Positions 20,554-34,005 of a stretch of DNA of 64,000 nucleotides are shown here, piece after piece. The stretch spans positions 3,818,516-3,882,515 of the forward strand of contig OX422201.1 in the NCBI GenBank assembly GCA_949130485.1, in the 5' to 3' direction. The notes beneath the pieces are model-generated. The model worked only from the letters and a program-made list of their open reading frames with translations. It was not told the origin of the DNA and did no database searches. The position numbers and the translations under genes are program-made. Positions within the stretch are counted from its first letter, which is position 1. The number at the start of each line of letters is the position of its first letter. The DNA is from Agelas oroides (Eukaryota > Porifera > Demospongiae > Agelasida > Agelasidae).

Positions 20554-23500
20554 ATGGCTGTTGTTTCTGAACTGTTCTCAAGGCAGTTGAGTTTGGCGGG
20601 AAAAACGAATGGTGAGTGTGAATTTTTTGTTGAACGATAAACTTTCCTAAGGAGGCGTACATCACTACCCTGAAAAGCCTCTGCCTCAAATCAACATGCA
20701 TAGAATCTCCATTGTGGCTATATACTTCTAGCTCTTGTCATTAGTTCTGATCAGACTTTAATGTGGTGTCTGCCTACTTGCTGTTTTGATTATACATGAA
20801 ACTTTAAATATGTGTGAAAAGCAGCCCAACCTCAAGGTGAGCAATGCATGTACCAATATAGTTCCCACTTGTTCACTTGTAAAAGGAAACAGTAGCATAT
20901 AACAAATTTGTTAAACTATGCCTTCTACCGATTTGATCTACTTCAACTTAGCTATCTACTTTCATTTTCATTTGGTCTTCAACTTGCTCCAACAACGTAT
21001 ATACACAAGTGTGATTTTGCATATGGGAAGTATAAGGACCTTGATTTTAATTTGGATGTGAAGGTGTTATTTAACCCCATTGTGTCTTATCCCATTACGT
21101 CAAACGGAATTGACACATATCCCAGAAAGTATTATTTGTATGTGAAATGTTCATTCCCTGGAAGGTCCTCCACCAATGGATGGCATTCCAAAGTCTCTCC
21201 CATCACTAGAAACTGTTGGTGAATAACATAGGTAGTAAATGCGGTTGTATTGCAATTTTTATCAAATTTTGATAGCTGAGCTCCCTTATATAAACTTGTA
21301 ACCTTATGAATGCTGAAAAATTTTCTAGGTGGGGTGGGGGGTCGGCATGCCTCCCCCCCACCCCACCTGGAGTTGGTGCTTCCATCTTACTTTGTTGCTT
21401 CCCCCTTACTTTGGTGGTATACACTGGACTAGTCTCGCGAGCCACACCCACTTCTGCAAAAAGAGGGAAGGGTCTGGTGAACAGTGTATACAAGCCATGT
21501 CCCACCGGAATGCAATTACCTGAATGATTTAATCAGATTTTAATCAATGCACTCCTGAATTACCTGTTGCAGAGTAAGCAAGCTACCTGAGAAATGGCGA
21601 AAGACAGCTAGGACATCTTTTCCGCTACTGCAGTAGCTATAAAATACTTCAACTATACTTCTCAAAACTGCTATTGCTACTCAAACAGTGATGTAATGCA
21701 TCATGTGACAAAATACTGCAATGTGATTGAACCACACTATACAGTGCGGCGGGACACGGTTTGTATCTGTAGTTCACCAGACTCTTCCCTTTTTTGTGAA
21801 AGTAACACTGGACATACCACTGTGACAAGAAATTTGAATCAAGTGACCTTTCTTGGGGAAGTGGACAGCTATACACAAGACTAGAAAATGTCAGGCATGT
21901 TCAGATGCCAGGAAGGGGTTTGAGCAAGAAGGCCAGATTTAGTGCAGGTACAATGTACATTGATCGTGAATGGCAACCAAAAAATGAGAAAGGCCAGGTC
22001 ATAGCAGCTAGAGAACTACTTTTCTAAGTGTGAAGGCTCTATGTAGGCAGGAACGACTCGATGTAATGGAGAGAGAGAAAGAAAAGTAACAGTTTCTAAG
22101 TATCAATAGGAGTGACCAACATAAAATGTACAAGTATGGTGTACATTAACCTGGTCGGAGCTAAAGATATTCATCTTTATGCCTTTGTGGGTATGTAGAT
22201 GTTTATGACATCATCAATATATATTTTCCTGTTAGTTGCATTGCAGTGGGTGTTGAGAGACCTCCGATGTCATTATCAGGATGAAGTCTTCCTACATGGG
22301 GGTTTGACAGGGGTGAGTATAACTGCAATAAATATTCCATTAAAGTCTTGTGTGTTCAGTTAGAGTTACTGATACATCCACCAATCAGCTTGGGAATTTT
22401 TGTAGTCAGGTTTTGTTTTTAACGGGACTAGCCCAAGCTACTAACACTTAACGATCATTTCAAGCATGCCAGCAACAACCATACATACACATAGGTCGTT
22501 AGTAGCCTTACCGTGATGAATAAATTCAGCCGAATTTCCACTTATCTGAACCCTAAAATAGTGATGTTCATAAATACATTTCAGTTATCTGCATGGACAC
22601 ACCTTGGTTCCAACATGTCAATTATAAGTGGCTTCTCTGCTGGCTCTTGTATAAATGGAAACGGGAGTCAACTTAAGATTGAATAATCATTTGCCCTGAT
22701 GCATTCAGTCAAAACATTGTCAGATCTTAAGCTGGTAACAGAGAACCCTCCAGAAGCACTCTTGGAAATTGATCTCCTGATTGTGAGAGAGGACTAGGTT
22801 CTGGAGCATAACCATAACAAAGTGCCTCTGCAGTGTCAGCATTAAAGCAAATTCAATGTATCTGTTTTCTGATCAGCAGACAGTTGCACAACACATACAC
22901 TGCTTTGCACATCTACATTGTACGTATGTATGTATGCACTATCCACCTCTTGCAATTTAACAGTCAGTTTTACTCTCTCTTTGCTCAAATCACAGCTGCC
23001 AGTTCCACCACTTGCTTGTGAATTCAACCAAGGTATATTGTCTCATGTTACAGACCTGTAGAGCTACATGTACTGTAGAGTGTCTCTTGGTGATATTGTT
23101 TGAGTGGAGAATTGTCTCTAACTTTAACATCCATGTAGCCCTGGGTAGGTAGTTAGCGTAGTAGGTGAACCTTAGCCTCGTTCCCAGGCCCTCTGCGCGA
23201 ATTTCGTACTGCAAGCGACGAATGCGCAGGGCCTGGGAATGAGGCTAGGTGAACCTTGCTCACAGCCTACAAATGCATTCTCTAGGCCTGAGAATCTGGA
23301 TATATTATCCCTTGAATATAGGCAAGTTACGTAGCTAGTATAGAAGCCTAAGCAGATAAGTGGAGCGAGAAGCAAACTTTAGTGGCAAGCTCTACAGCTG
23401 CATTTCACTTGATGTCTTGCGAGGCTTGGCGATACTAGACCTATGTAGCAGGGAAACATGGACGGAACCCCGGTGAATTTCCCCTTCACAGTGTCCCTGC

Positions 23501-26500
23501 ATGGCTGTATGATCGACACCAAGAGCCAAAAGAACACGTTTATTCGCATTTCTGGGCATCAGAAATGCCATTTCATCATACTTACGCCATCTCATCATGC
23601 TTGCGTTTTTGCTGTACGAACAAGAGTTCATTTTTACGTATACGAATGAATTAGAGTACAAAAATTAGCATCTTTACTATACTCCCAAGCAAGCACCCAC
23701 CCCCAATTGTGGTTTTGTGAGGTGTTCCGTATGACCGCCCAACATGTGAAATTGTTTCATTGTGTGTGGTGACTCGTGTTTGGTAAAAACATTAGCTAGT
23801 ATAGGACCGTTCTGTTTCACCGTTTGTATTGTCGCTGAGTTCATGTACATGTACATACATGTAGCAATGATGCGCTTCAGGCACTTTGACATCTGGCAAA
23901 CTACGTTTACAAACAATGGTTCATATCCTAGTTCTCAGCATTCGTTACTTGTAGTACGAAATTCATGTCTGTGAAGGCTTGGCAATGAGGCTACTTGTCT
24001 GTCCATTCCCGGGTAGGCACTTGCACAAGATAGTTGAACCCTTCGAGCATTTTCTTTATGCAAGCGTCCACCCCCAATTTTGGTGCTTAAGCTGCAGCAC
24101 CCATGGTCGTTTGCTTGGGGAAAATGTGAGAGTTTTTCTGTGTGTGTGAGGTATGATACTGTAGTTAGCTATCTCCTTTCTTCCTGCGGTTGTTCACTTG
24201 GGTGGTCTGGTGAAAGCCTGGGGCTCAGAACTACACATCTAACCATCCTTTCTGTCTGTGGTTATGGAGTTGACTCTCATGTTTTCTTCTGTCTACTGCC
24301 CACGTACAATGTAGATGGTCTGTATGGTCATCTGCTGTCAGTTGCAGATGAAGAAGGTTCAGTGAGACTCTTGGACACAAGGAAGCCAGCTACCAGAGCA
24401 GTCTGCAAAGGTAAGCACCATTCGTTTTTCATCATCCTTTGACTCCAAGAGACCACAATTTTATGCTTGGATATGCATATAATGGAGCTAGCCCTATCAT
24501 AATTATGGGATGATATGACACCATTGGGCACATGCATACTCTAGATGTACTTTTTAACAGCTAGCTACCATGTGACGATTGACAGATGCTGGCAGTAGTG
24601 TCATGTAGATACAGTCGTCCAGTCCTGCTGTTAGTGGCAGTAACCAGTCGTAGAACACTAACTGCTAGCAAACTCAAGTTCTACTGTTGTCAGTAAATGC
24701 CCATAGATGTGCTATACATGTACAATGTGTTGTCTGTATATGACACCCTGTTGTGTTGGGTGGAAGACCAGATGTCACATGGTAGATGTTATATTAGCGG
24801 TTTGCATTGTGTGCCGATCATTATCAAGTGTGCACATATCACTGTATGTTCTTTTTCAGAGCTTGTTGCCCACTCAAATGCCATCTTTGATCTTGCGTGG
24901 CTACCAGGAGGCACCAAATTGGTAGGTTTCGTTACCAAGTTACTTACGTATACATCCTATGGTCGTTTTCATACTCTATAGATTCATACATGTTCATGTA
25001 AGCTTGAATTACTACTTGTACAGTAGTAAAGTGTTTAGGCAGAAGTAAAATTGAAATTGTGTTCCGACAATGCACACTTTTCACTCTGACCAGGGATGCC
25101 AGTCCAATATGTTGGGGTCTCATCCATCTTCCTTACAGAATCATAGATTATACATACATAAGTATGTTACATATATGCATGAAAGAAAGGCAGTCCTGAT
25201 GGCTGAAATGAGTCACAAATAGAACTGCAAGGAGGCTGCAACACTAGGGTATGCTACACCGTTTGTGGTTACCATTCCCCAGCTTTCAGCTTCTGGGGAC
25301 ACCAGTGTTTGTCTGTGGGACATTGTGGGAGAGGGGCTGCTGACACCCTTCAAGGCACACACAGGAAGTGTGAAGTCGGTGGATGTGAAGAGTGATGAAC
25401 CCAGTGAGTCTTAATTATGTGAAGTGTCACATGGAAATGCTGAATGTAATCACTCACTAATGGTTATATTTTGTCACTGTACAAAACTCTATTTTTTACG
25501 CCATTGGATGCCTGTGTGAGCACAACTGCATCCAGCTGTTTCAAACTTGTTTGGGATTTGTCAGTGAATGTAAACCGCTCTGAGCTCACAGCAGGTCCAT
25601 GAGGGAACAGAAATACACTGGCAGCACTCTGCACAGTACACTGATAATCAACCAATGTATTGTTTCTTGTGGCAGGTGTGTTTGTGTCTGGAGGACGTGA
25701 TGGCAGCATCATGGTTTGGGACACCAGATGCTCTACAAAAGGTAACTCTGTACAAGTCTACAATTGCATAATTTTGTTAATTTTCATTTGTGCCATGTTA
25801 GGTATACATGTCACTCTGACAAGTGAAATACTCTGCCAGGATTTTTACCAGGTTATGTCTCCGTACATATATGTGAATCAATGAGTGAGAACCTGGTTCC
25901 CACACTGCACTGACCCTGACCCCCTTTACATTTGCAACCACCATACACATTTGAGATCAAATTCCATTTTACTAGCCTTAGTTTTAATTGCATCGTTAAT
26001 TTAATTCTCTAGGGCTTCTCAAGACAAAGTTAAGTGGTGCACAATTACATGTATAAAGAAACACATGGGTGGCTATACCTAGGTCAATCCAATGTCTAAT
26101 TGTTGCATAAACGTCATATCTGTCATGTCTTCAAGTGCAAGTAGGGCTAGAGTGTGCACCATTCCACCAATCTGCTCGAGAGCAAGTACCAAATCTCAAG
26201 AGAAGCAACCGAAGCTTAGCTACAGTACTGTGGTTAAGCCAACTTTGATGTGCAGTCCAGCATGCCATTGGACCTTTTTTTTTTCTGGGAGATAATACTG
26301 GAAACCTGGTACATGTTACTAACCATTTTGTTGTGTCTTGTTTGTTTGTTTGTTCAAATTCATATATAGGTTCCAAACACAAGCCTGTGAACAGTATTTG
26401 TATGGCACACAAGAAAGCGGAAGTTAGCATGTCAGGGAAAAAGCGGGGGTCAACCCAGCGGGCAGGGAGATGTTCCCTCCAAAAGAGAAGTGTGAGTAAT

Positions 26501-29500
26501 TGTGAAGAGTGACCTCATTCCTAGTCTCTGGTGTTTAGGGTGTGGCAGAGGATAGCATCTGTCTGGTGTACATACGTGCACTTTCTAGGAATTGGAAACC
26601 TGCACGAACTTTTTTTTAAGCTCATGATAATATTTATGTGTACATACTCTGTAGTTCCTTTACACCCCAAGAAACACTTGTTAGCCAGTGTTGGTTTACA
26701 TGTGAGTATCTTGTCCTCAGTCTATGGACTCTCAGTTCAGTGTCACAGCTGTACTGTTTCATGGTGACCACAAGATTGCATCTGCTGGGACGGGTGACGG
26801 GTATGTGCAACATGCTTCTGTTCGCGCTTGTTGTTTGATAAAGACACTAAATTAGGTGTTTAGAAAATCTTGCAAGTGCTACTGACATTGTAGGGATGAG
26901 CAAATTGTCTATAAAGTTCGTCATTCCCTGTCTGTAATTCCTTCCATGCTATAGACCATGCTCACTGTGAGATTGCATTCCTGAGCATTATGAATGTATA
27001 CATACCATAGTTTGGGATTTTACTTACAGTAGAAATGTACGAAATTAAACGCTCGAAATATTTTCTACAACGAATAATTAAAGAACGAAAAAATTTATGG
27101 TCCAAAAATAACAAATGTGCTCGTAGCTAGCTAGATAGCTGGAGGTGAAGATCGAGAGCAATCGAGAGTGAAAAGTGATGTCAATTCTAAACTATTTGAA
27201 AAGCCAAAAATGGTCTTCCAGATCCCAACGGCCCTTTATCTCTGCGCCTACCTAATCAAGTGATCACCCTGGCCAATAATGAGGTCGCGAAGGCTACCAA
27301 AGACAGCAACAAGAAATGTGGCCAATACAAGAAGTATCCTCAGCTTAATCAGACAAAATTTGTCCTCGAATACAGCAAAACTCCTTCATGCTTCACTATC
27401 TCAATCTCTAGCCAGTTGAAGGTCCCTCTCACTATTATAGTACTTTGGCAATTTTTTGTACCGTATGTCCATTTGTACGAAAAATTTTCAACGCAAAAAA
27501 TAATTTTGTAACGCGAAATATTCCCAAAGTATGGTACATTGTATATGCTAGTTCAGGTTCCAATCCCTACAATATGTGATTGCTTGCCTAACTTTCCGCT
27601 TTGCAAACACAAACCTGGCCTGGTCTATGGTACTAACCGGACTTGACCACCAACCTCAATGATAAGGATACATGTATATGAGCATTCATTTCTCACTGCG
27701 TGTATGTACATGTACGTACCTCTCATCTGAACTGTATACTCTTCCAGTACTGTGAAGCTCTGGGACTTGAGGAGGACATATACTAACTGTAAACTGGAGC
27801 CGCCACATGCATGGCACACATTCGCTCCCATTGGAGACTCTGCTAGACCCTATAGTAAGCCATTCACAATGTGTTTACATGTACATGTATGCATCATACA
27901 ACAGGCACAGTAAAACTACCTCACTGTCGTTGGAATGACATTCATTACAAAACTGTATAATGAAAACACTGTGAGGATTCACTATACATATAAAGCAGAC
28001 CTGCGGCACTGATGACCTTATTATTTGCAGGTTTCACGTCTCTTGTGTCTGACCCTTACCAGAGTTTCATCTTTGCATCCTGTACTGATGATGTGTAAGT
28101 ACTTGAATTACGGTATGTTTGTACATGTACTCCAGCACTGATAGACTGTTGCTTTCATTCCACCACAGTATCTACATGTATGATACTGCTAGGCTGAAGA
28201 CACAACCAGGTAATGCAGAGATACACATAGTAAATGTAGTTAGCATTCAATGACATGTGTAAGTAGCACATGTGCTGCCAGGTGAGGTGGTCAACCTCCA
28301 CCTCTCCGGAGCACAAACACTGGTTGTTAAAACTTTCTGTAATTAACATTAATGGTTCTGCATACAACACATCCATTATCCACTCTCACAGTCAATTTCA
28401 AATGCCTGCCAACAGTCTCGCCTCCTAGTTCTCAGATCTAATGCTACATCTGTATGTATGCACATATTGATATACAATCATAAACTAGTTGTACTAGCTA
28501 GGGAAGTAACCGTGTGTTGCTTGACTTGTATGGCATCTGAATCAGTTCATCTCTTTCAAAACAGCTACTTTATCTCAAAGCCTCTTTCACTCCTTACAGT
28601 TCATGGATTCAGTGGACATAAAAATTCTTCATTCTATGTCAAGGCTACTGTTAGTGCAGACGGAAGGTAGGATGACCGTCCTAGTGCCCCGTCATTACAC
28701 CTGTATGACTTGGCAGGAAGTGGGTAAATTTGCAATGTTTGCTAAAGGTGGTGTGTCTAGTTAATGAATGTACGGAAGTGGTATGTGGTTATTTGATGTG
28801 ATTATAGAAATATATAGCTACACTTACATATTCCATAGTCTCGTGAAAGAGCGCCCACCCCCTATTTTTGGCCCAATTTCCTGTATAGGGTCAAAGTTTA
28901 CTCAAATGAGTGCCCACCCTGGAACAAGCGTTTCGCTGTGCACTTGTGGAGTTTGAGAAGTACAGCCTCAAGTGCTATGCATATCTGTGGTAACAAACTT
29001 CATGTTACGCTTCACCGAATTTTATTACAGTGCATGATTGCTTTGCGTAGACGGACTAATGCAGTGCGAACCACAAGCTACACCATCCTCATGGTGACCT
29101 TGACATTTCCTTCAGAGTGTTGTGTGCCGTCAGGACTTGACTTTGAAGCTGTTGGTGGCTCCATTGTATGTTACTGTTCGTCTGATTCTTTGCTTTGAGG
29201 GCATCCAGCCACTGTAAACATGACATGGGCGCTCTTTCGTGGTTAAATGCGGAAACACTTGAAACAGCGACCACCCCTCTCTTTGGCAGACTTGTAAGGT
29301 GCTCTGCCCATGGGCTACAGTATATACATGTACATTTTTGTGTGGTATGACGAACATAAACATGTACATGTACCATAATGATGATACTGTAGTGTGAGAC
29401 TCACTCAGCTTTGTTATCACTTTGCATAGGTATCTGCTGTCGGGCTCAAGCTGCGGTAATGCCTTCATATGGGAGGTATGAAATTCTCTATTAACATATA

Positions 29501-32500
29501 AATAACTACTTGTGGAGGATGTTTCTGGTTTATATTGCTCCACCTTTGCGTCAGCACAACAGTGAACATGATTTTAAGTGTTTTCTGTCATACCATCAAA
29601 TGCTCAAGACTCTCTATGTAGGGATGGCACCGACGCACAATATATGCAATACTTAAGCAAAAGCCGTATAACTTCACCACAAACATGCTAAAAGCTTATT
29701 TAAGCGCCCAGGCTTCCTCTTTGAGTGCCTTTGTGATCAGCAAGACTCATATAAGTGGCCACAGCGCGGAGCTGCCAACTTATAGCTACACTAAATAAAG
29801 TAGCTACTCACAGCTTTAGTAAACTATGATGGTCAGTTGTCAATGTCTGCTGCAGCTGGTCAGTCATCATGTGATTGAAATTCAGGAGATTGGTCTCAAA
29901 AAGTTTGGTACGGAGCTCCGGAGAGTGGTTGGCCTTCATCAGATTCTAGCTGGCAATGTAATTACATGCTTGAAACCACCACTAAATTGTCAATGCCGTT
30001 TCAAGTTCTGGGGAGGTGGTTATAACTCTTGAAAGAAATATTATTCTTAGGCTTAGGTCTAACTGTAACCATAGATGATAAAGCACTGAAGCTATTATCT
30101 ATGCTGTAACTGAGATTAACATCAACAAAAAGTACAGAAACAAGACTTAAAAAAACATTAACGGATGTAGGGATGGCATGCCAAAAAGTATGCAAACAAG
30201 GTAGGGATGATATAATAGTGAAGGTAAATTTACAAAACCCGATCCCTACATCTTTTTGCATTACAGTTGCAAACTGGTGTGAAAACGATGCAGGGATGAG
30301 GCTTTGTAAATTTACCTTCACTATTATATCATCCCTACCTTGTTTGCATACTTTTTGGCATGCCATCCCTACATCTTTTTACGTTATTTTTTAAGTCTTG
30401 TAATAACCAGGACTGGATTGTCAATTTGTAAGTTAGCCAAATGCACATTATGTAGCATTTTCTGAGAGTTTCTAACTGAAGTTTCCATCAAACAGTATGG
30501 AAAACCAGGAAGAGCCTGTAGTTAAACGTTGCTACAGCATTTAATGTGGGTCCATGTGTGTATATATTTCAGTGTTCTCGTTAGCCTTATTAGCTTGGTG
30601 TGTACCACTTGGTTTGTCTGGTGCACAACTCTGTTTGAATGGAATTATGATACTCATTAGGGCAAGTGTGAGCGAGCCCTTGAATTGTCTATTTCATATA
30701 TATCTGGCGTGTGTCGTTAGTGAGCCCCAGCAGTGAGTTGAATTGTTTATTTCATATATCTGGCGTGTGTCGTTCCATACGTTTTTGAAACTGTAATTTA
30801 ATGTAATAAACGCAGGCCACGCATGTAGGCTGTAAGTAAGAGTTTTGTACAGCTTGTTGATTTCTCAGGCAGCCAGCTACATGTAGCCAAAAGGCATGCA
30901 AGGTGAGCTTTACTTATGAAAGACAGCCAGGAAGGACACCTGGATCATGCACACCTATATACAAAAGTTAGCAATTGTGTTGGCAACATTTGAGATAGGC
31001 AACTGGAGTGTGAGCATCTATGGCTAACATAACTTGTGTAGATAGGCTGAACGCAGAAGGCAGCAGAGAGTCTGCTTCCGGCTGATGAAGCTAAGATGCC
31101 TCAAGTAAGGGCTATGCATGACAGGCTAGGCTGTGTTCAAACTTTAGCCAGAGTAGCTACTAATGGCTCCATTGTATGGTACCACTGCATGATGAGCTAT
31201 TCTCTCCAATTATTCAACAGCACTTCTGCTGACAGTAGAGTGAGTCAAACCTTGTTTAGCTACATGCCACGGCCTGTGTGCTGTGATCTGGTAGTTCACT
31301 GGTAAAGCGTTAACAACAGTTCAATGCCACGGTGTGTTGCTTGCTCATGCTCACCCTACTTAACCCAAGCTGCTATGCTATCAGAAATACCATGCTGTGC
31401 ACATTTCTATCATAATCCTCACAGATTAACCACCCTGAATCTCGACCACTGATGCTCACTGGTCACATTAAAGAAGTCACAGCTGTTGCCTGGTGTCCAA
31501 GCTACCTAGGCAAGGTTGCCACCTGTTCAGACAACAATGATCTACGACTCTGGTATGTCAAGATCTCAATATTGGCGGTAGCTTTCAAGTTTGAAATGTC
31601 CATACAAATGCGACCTGACTTAAGTATGTAATTATATAGTTACTTGTGCTATACAAAGGTACTTAACAAGTATACTTTGGTTTTAAATGCACATGCATTT
31701 ATTATCGACATATGTAGGAGAGCAGTATGCCAGAAGAATTGGCCTCCAGGCGAACTCATTGGAACATGTGAAGAATATGCTGGAGAAGGTAAATGAGACA
31801 GTTTCTATTGCAAACAGTTTTTTCAACTTTATACACAAATTGCAGATCACACACACCATGCAGATGTCCATGCTAATGTGACTCCAGAGAGAGACAGAAT
31901 CCCCACTTCTAGGATAACAGGCCAAAAAAGGAAACTCCTTCCAGATGCAGAGAGAACTAGCAAGAGAAGGAGAAAAAAGAGTGTGTCTGATGAAAATCAC
32001 AAGCAGAAGTTATCAGGAAAAAGTATTTACTCTCCAAAGGAGGTAATGCCGATACCCCCTTTTTTTCTACTGGTGCAACATACTTATGAGCAACAGACCT
32101 ATAAAATGTATACAGTAAAACCTCTAATAACAGACCCTCTGTACAGCGGACAGATCGCTTGCCCCCAATTGATTTCACCAAAGAACTAATACATTTCGAA
32201 CCTGATGAGCCCCAGACGTACCTTAGCCAATACAAAATTACCTCCGAAAAAGGACAGTGATCGACGGCTTTCGTAAGATTGTGCACCACCATCGCTGGAT
32301 TCAAAGACCGGGCATTATATTAGCACTACTGTTTATTGTGCTAGCCTTTCTCGCCATGGTACAGCAACGGAGAGGTCTGAAAATGTGACCTCATCGTGTT
32401 CAACAGCCCGAGCACACATTACCACGCCTACCAGAAGTATACCGAACTATATTCTGGATACGTGGCGGTCGTCCTTTCAACCGTACTCGCAAATGAGCGG

Positions 32501-33019
32501 TTACGCACAATCGAGTGTTTATCTTGTTACTGTTGTCATAATTGCAATCATTCTACTTTTTATTATGCAAGTAGTATTGCTCTTGCCATCTTGCAGTTGA
32601 AAAAACCAAAATATATGGACAGAATACATTATAATAATACATTTTAAAAAGACTTAAGTGTTAGTTATTTGTCTTTTAGGATTTTCCAATAGGTTAAAAG
32701 AAAACCTCCGAGAAGAGGACAACCTCTCTACAAGGGACAAATGGCCCGTCCCCAATGTTTCCTTTGTTTGGAGGTTTTACTGTATTAGAAATTTACCTGG
32801 TGGATCATGTGCTCATGGAGTTTTACAATGTAGCCGTACCTTTTTCTGCTGTGTATGTCAGAAAATATTCAGTCTAATATTTCTTTTATACCTGCCATAC
32901 TGTTGTGTGTAAATTTCGTAGTGCTGTTACACTGTACTTTGGTTATACATTTCTTGCAGGGCAAGATGTCAAAAAGTCAAAGGGCTCTGAACACTTACTT
33001 TACCATATCAGCTTCCTGA
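20554..33019 (+). CDS. DTL: CDT2/DTL (denticleless), WD40 substrate receptor of CRL4 ubiquitin ligase
   Basis: CDT2 recruits PCNA-bound proteins (CDT1, SET8, p21 in animals) to CUL4-DDB1 for degradation in S phase and after DNA damage. Eighteen exons: 20554-20611, 22236-22312, 22996-23032, 24315-24410, 24860-24921, 25283-25403, 25676-25741, 26370-26491, 26721-26800, 27748-27854, 28031-28094, 28169-28209, 28600-28666, 29430-29475, 31425-31552, 31718-31788, 31846-32042, 32960-33019. All join in phase to 499 residues plus TGA. Diagnostic matches: LPVPPLACEF, AHSNAIFDLAWLPG, GGRDGSIMVWDTRC, VKLWDLRRTYTN, GHKNSSFYVK, GHIKEVTAVAWCPS. Two DDB1-binding WDxR motifs are present (WDTR 165-168, WDLR 245-248). 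A basic tract (KRRRKK, 454-459) precedes a C-terminal PIP box QRALNTYF at 487-494. It is shorter than human DTL (730), mostly in the tail after the WD40 domain. Exon 1 is the least certain. Confidence 0.93.
20592..20603 (+). promoter_or_regulatory. Consensus E2F site inside the first coding exon of CDT2
   Basis: tttggcgggaaa is a full E2F consensus. It lies 38 bases after the ATG and encodes part of SLAGK. Position and target gene agree with E2F control of CDT2 in other animals; binding here is inferred. Confidence 0.5.
21433..21883. mobile_element. Inverted-repeat element in CDT2 intron 1
   Basis: The tips ctagtctcgcgagcc and acaagactag, and inner arms at about 21459-21512 and 21740-21796 (ttcaccagactcttccc and its inverse), form a loose palindrome of the agtctcgc family. 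A shared tgtccc/gggaca core lies inside. No coding capacity. Confidence 0.5.
23173..23247. repeat. Fold-back hairpin in CDT2 intron 3
   Basis: tagcctcgttcccaggccct and agggcctgggaatgaggcta are matched tips; the inner arm extends through ctgcgc/gcgcag with a gtactgcaag apex. Confidence 0.8.
27005..27534. mobile_element. TA-flanked MITE in CDT2 intron 9
   Basis: TA dinucleotides at 27003-27004 and 27535-27536 flank inverted ends ccatagtttggga and tcccaaagtatgg. AT-rich interior without a transposase. Confidence 0.55.
30141..30400. repeat. Near-perfect large hairpin in CDT2 intron 14
   Basis: Arms at about 30141-30236 and 30303-30400 are inverted copies; the inner ~70 bp (gatgtagggatggcatgcc through aaatttacaaa) are identical. 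The loop holds further tccctacatc motifs. Long uninterrupted identity suggests a recent insertion or ongoing homogenisation. Confidence 0.8.
31084..31200 (+). repeat. Dispersed repeat, also at 61320-61440
   Basis: The stretch with cctcaagtaagg-ctatgcatgaca and cattgtatggtaccac recurs near 61320-61440 in the same orientation with scattered differences. No coding sense. Confidence 0.6.
32113..32783. mobile_element. TA-flanked pogo/Tigger-like MITE in CDT2 intron 17
   Basis: Termini cagtaaaacctc and gaggttttactg are flanked by TA on both sides. These ends are typical of pogo/Tigger and related Tc1-mariner elements. The 671-bp interior shows no transposase motif, so it is a non-autonomous copy. 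Confidence 0.7.
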
Positions 33020-34003
33020 AATAATTATTATATATTATATAAATACATACCGTTCCATCATTATTGTAGTGATATAATTCTAGAAATAGAAATGGTCTAG
33101 TGGTCAGGGCTTCTAACTGCAAGAGAATATTCTTCTAAGGTTAAAGTCCAGGTACCATGCCTAAGTATGAGCCCAATTGAAGACATTAATATGGAAAAGC
33201 AGAGGAACGGAGTTACAGAAATGGTAGGCTTGAATGCAATCCGAACAGAGGGCAAGTGTTAGGTTCAATGAACCACATCTTCCTCAATATTAAAGGTGAA
33301 CCTAGAGGATGCAGGACGTGTTGTAGCCAATATACCAGGCCTCATAAGCATGCAATACCTCCTGTCAGCCAGCTAGCTGGGAGGCTGTGAGAGCAGAATG
33401 ATGCCCCACACTAGCCAGTTGGTTTGGCTAACAATAGCTTAAAACCCCAGGTATTGTCTCGTGCCTGAGTATGATAATTAACAAATAACAGAAAAGTGAG
33501 AAACAGAAATGGTAGGCTGTGAGAGTTTGGTACAGTTGTAACAATAGCTTGTAGTCGACACGTTTCAGACTGCAAGCACTGCACTCAATCCAACAAGCCA
33601 AGAATGGCTTGAATTCCATGATATGTAAGGACTGTCAAGATGTGCCCTAGCTAGAGCCAGCAGAGAGGATTATAATGACAGATGCAATTGTCTATATACT
33701 AATGCTATAGCTGCGTCGCTTTGTGTAGCAAGTTGTGAGTAACTATATTATGAGATGAGAACTGTGTTGTAAAAAAACATTCTGTGCGAGTGTGCCATTG
33801 TAAAGTCTTGGTGCTACTGCCCAGTCTACATTTTCAAGCAAAAAATTTCAGGTGAAGAGATGCTACAGAGATCAGATCATGTTCATACCTCCACAAATGT
33901 CATGCACAACAGTGCATAAATGGTACTAGAACTGACAGTAGAGAGAGTCAAAACCTGGAAGCATATCAGATTCCAGCAGTCACAGTTTTAGTATTCAATG
34001 AGT
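33020..34003. other. Gene-free stretch downstream of CDT2
   Basis: Contains the CDT2 3' UTR at the left (AT-rich, tataaatac near 33040). I see no open frame or repeat that can be named in the rest. Confidence 0.4.
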
Positions 34004-34005
34004 TA

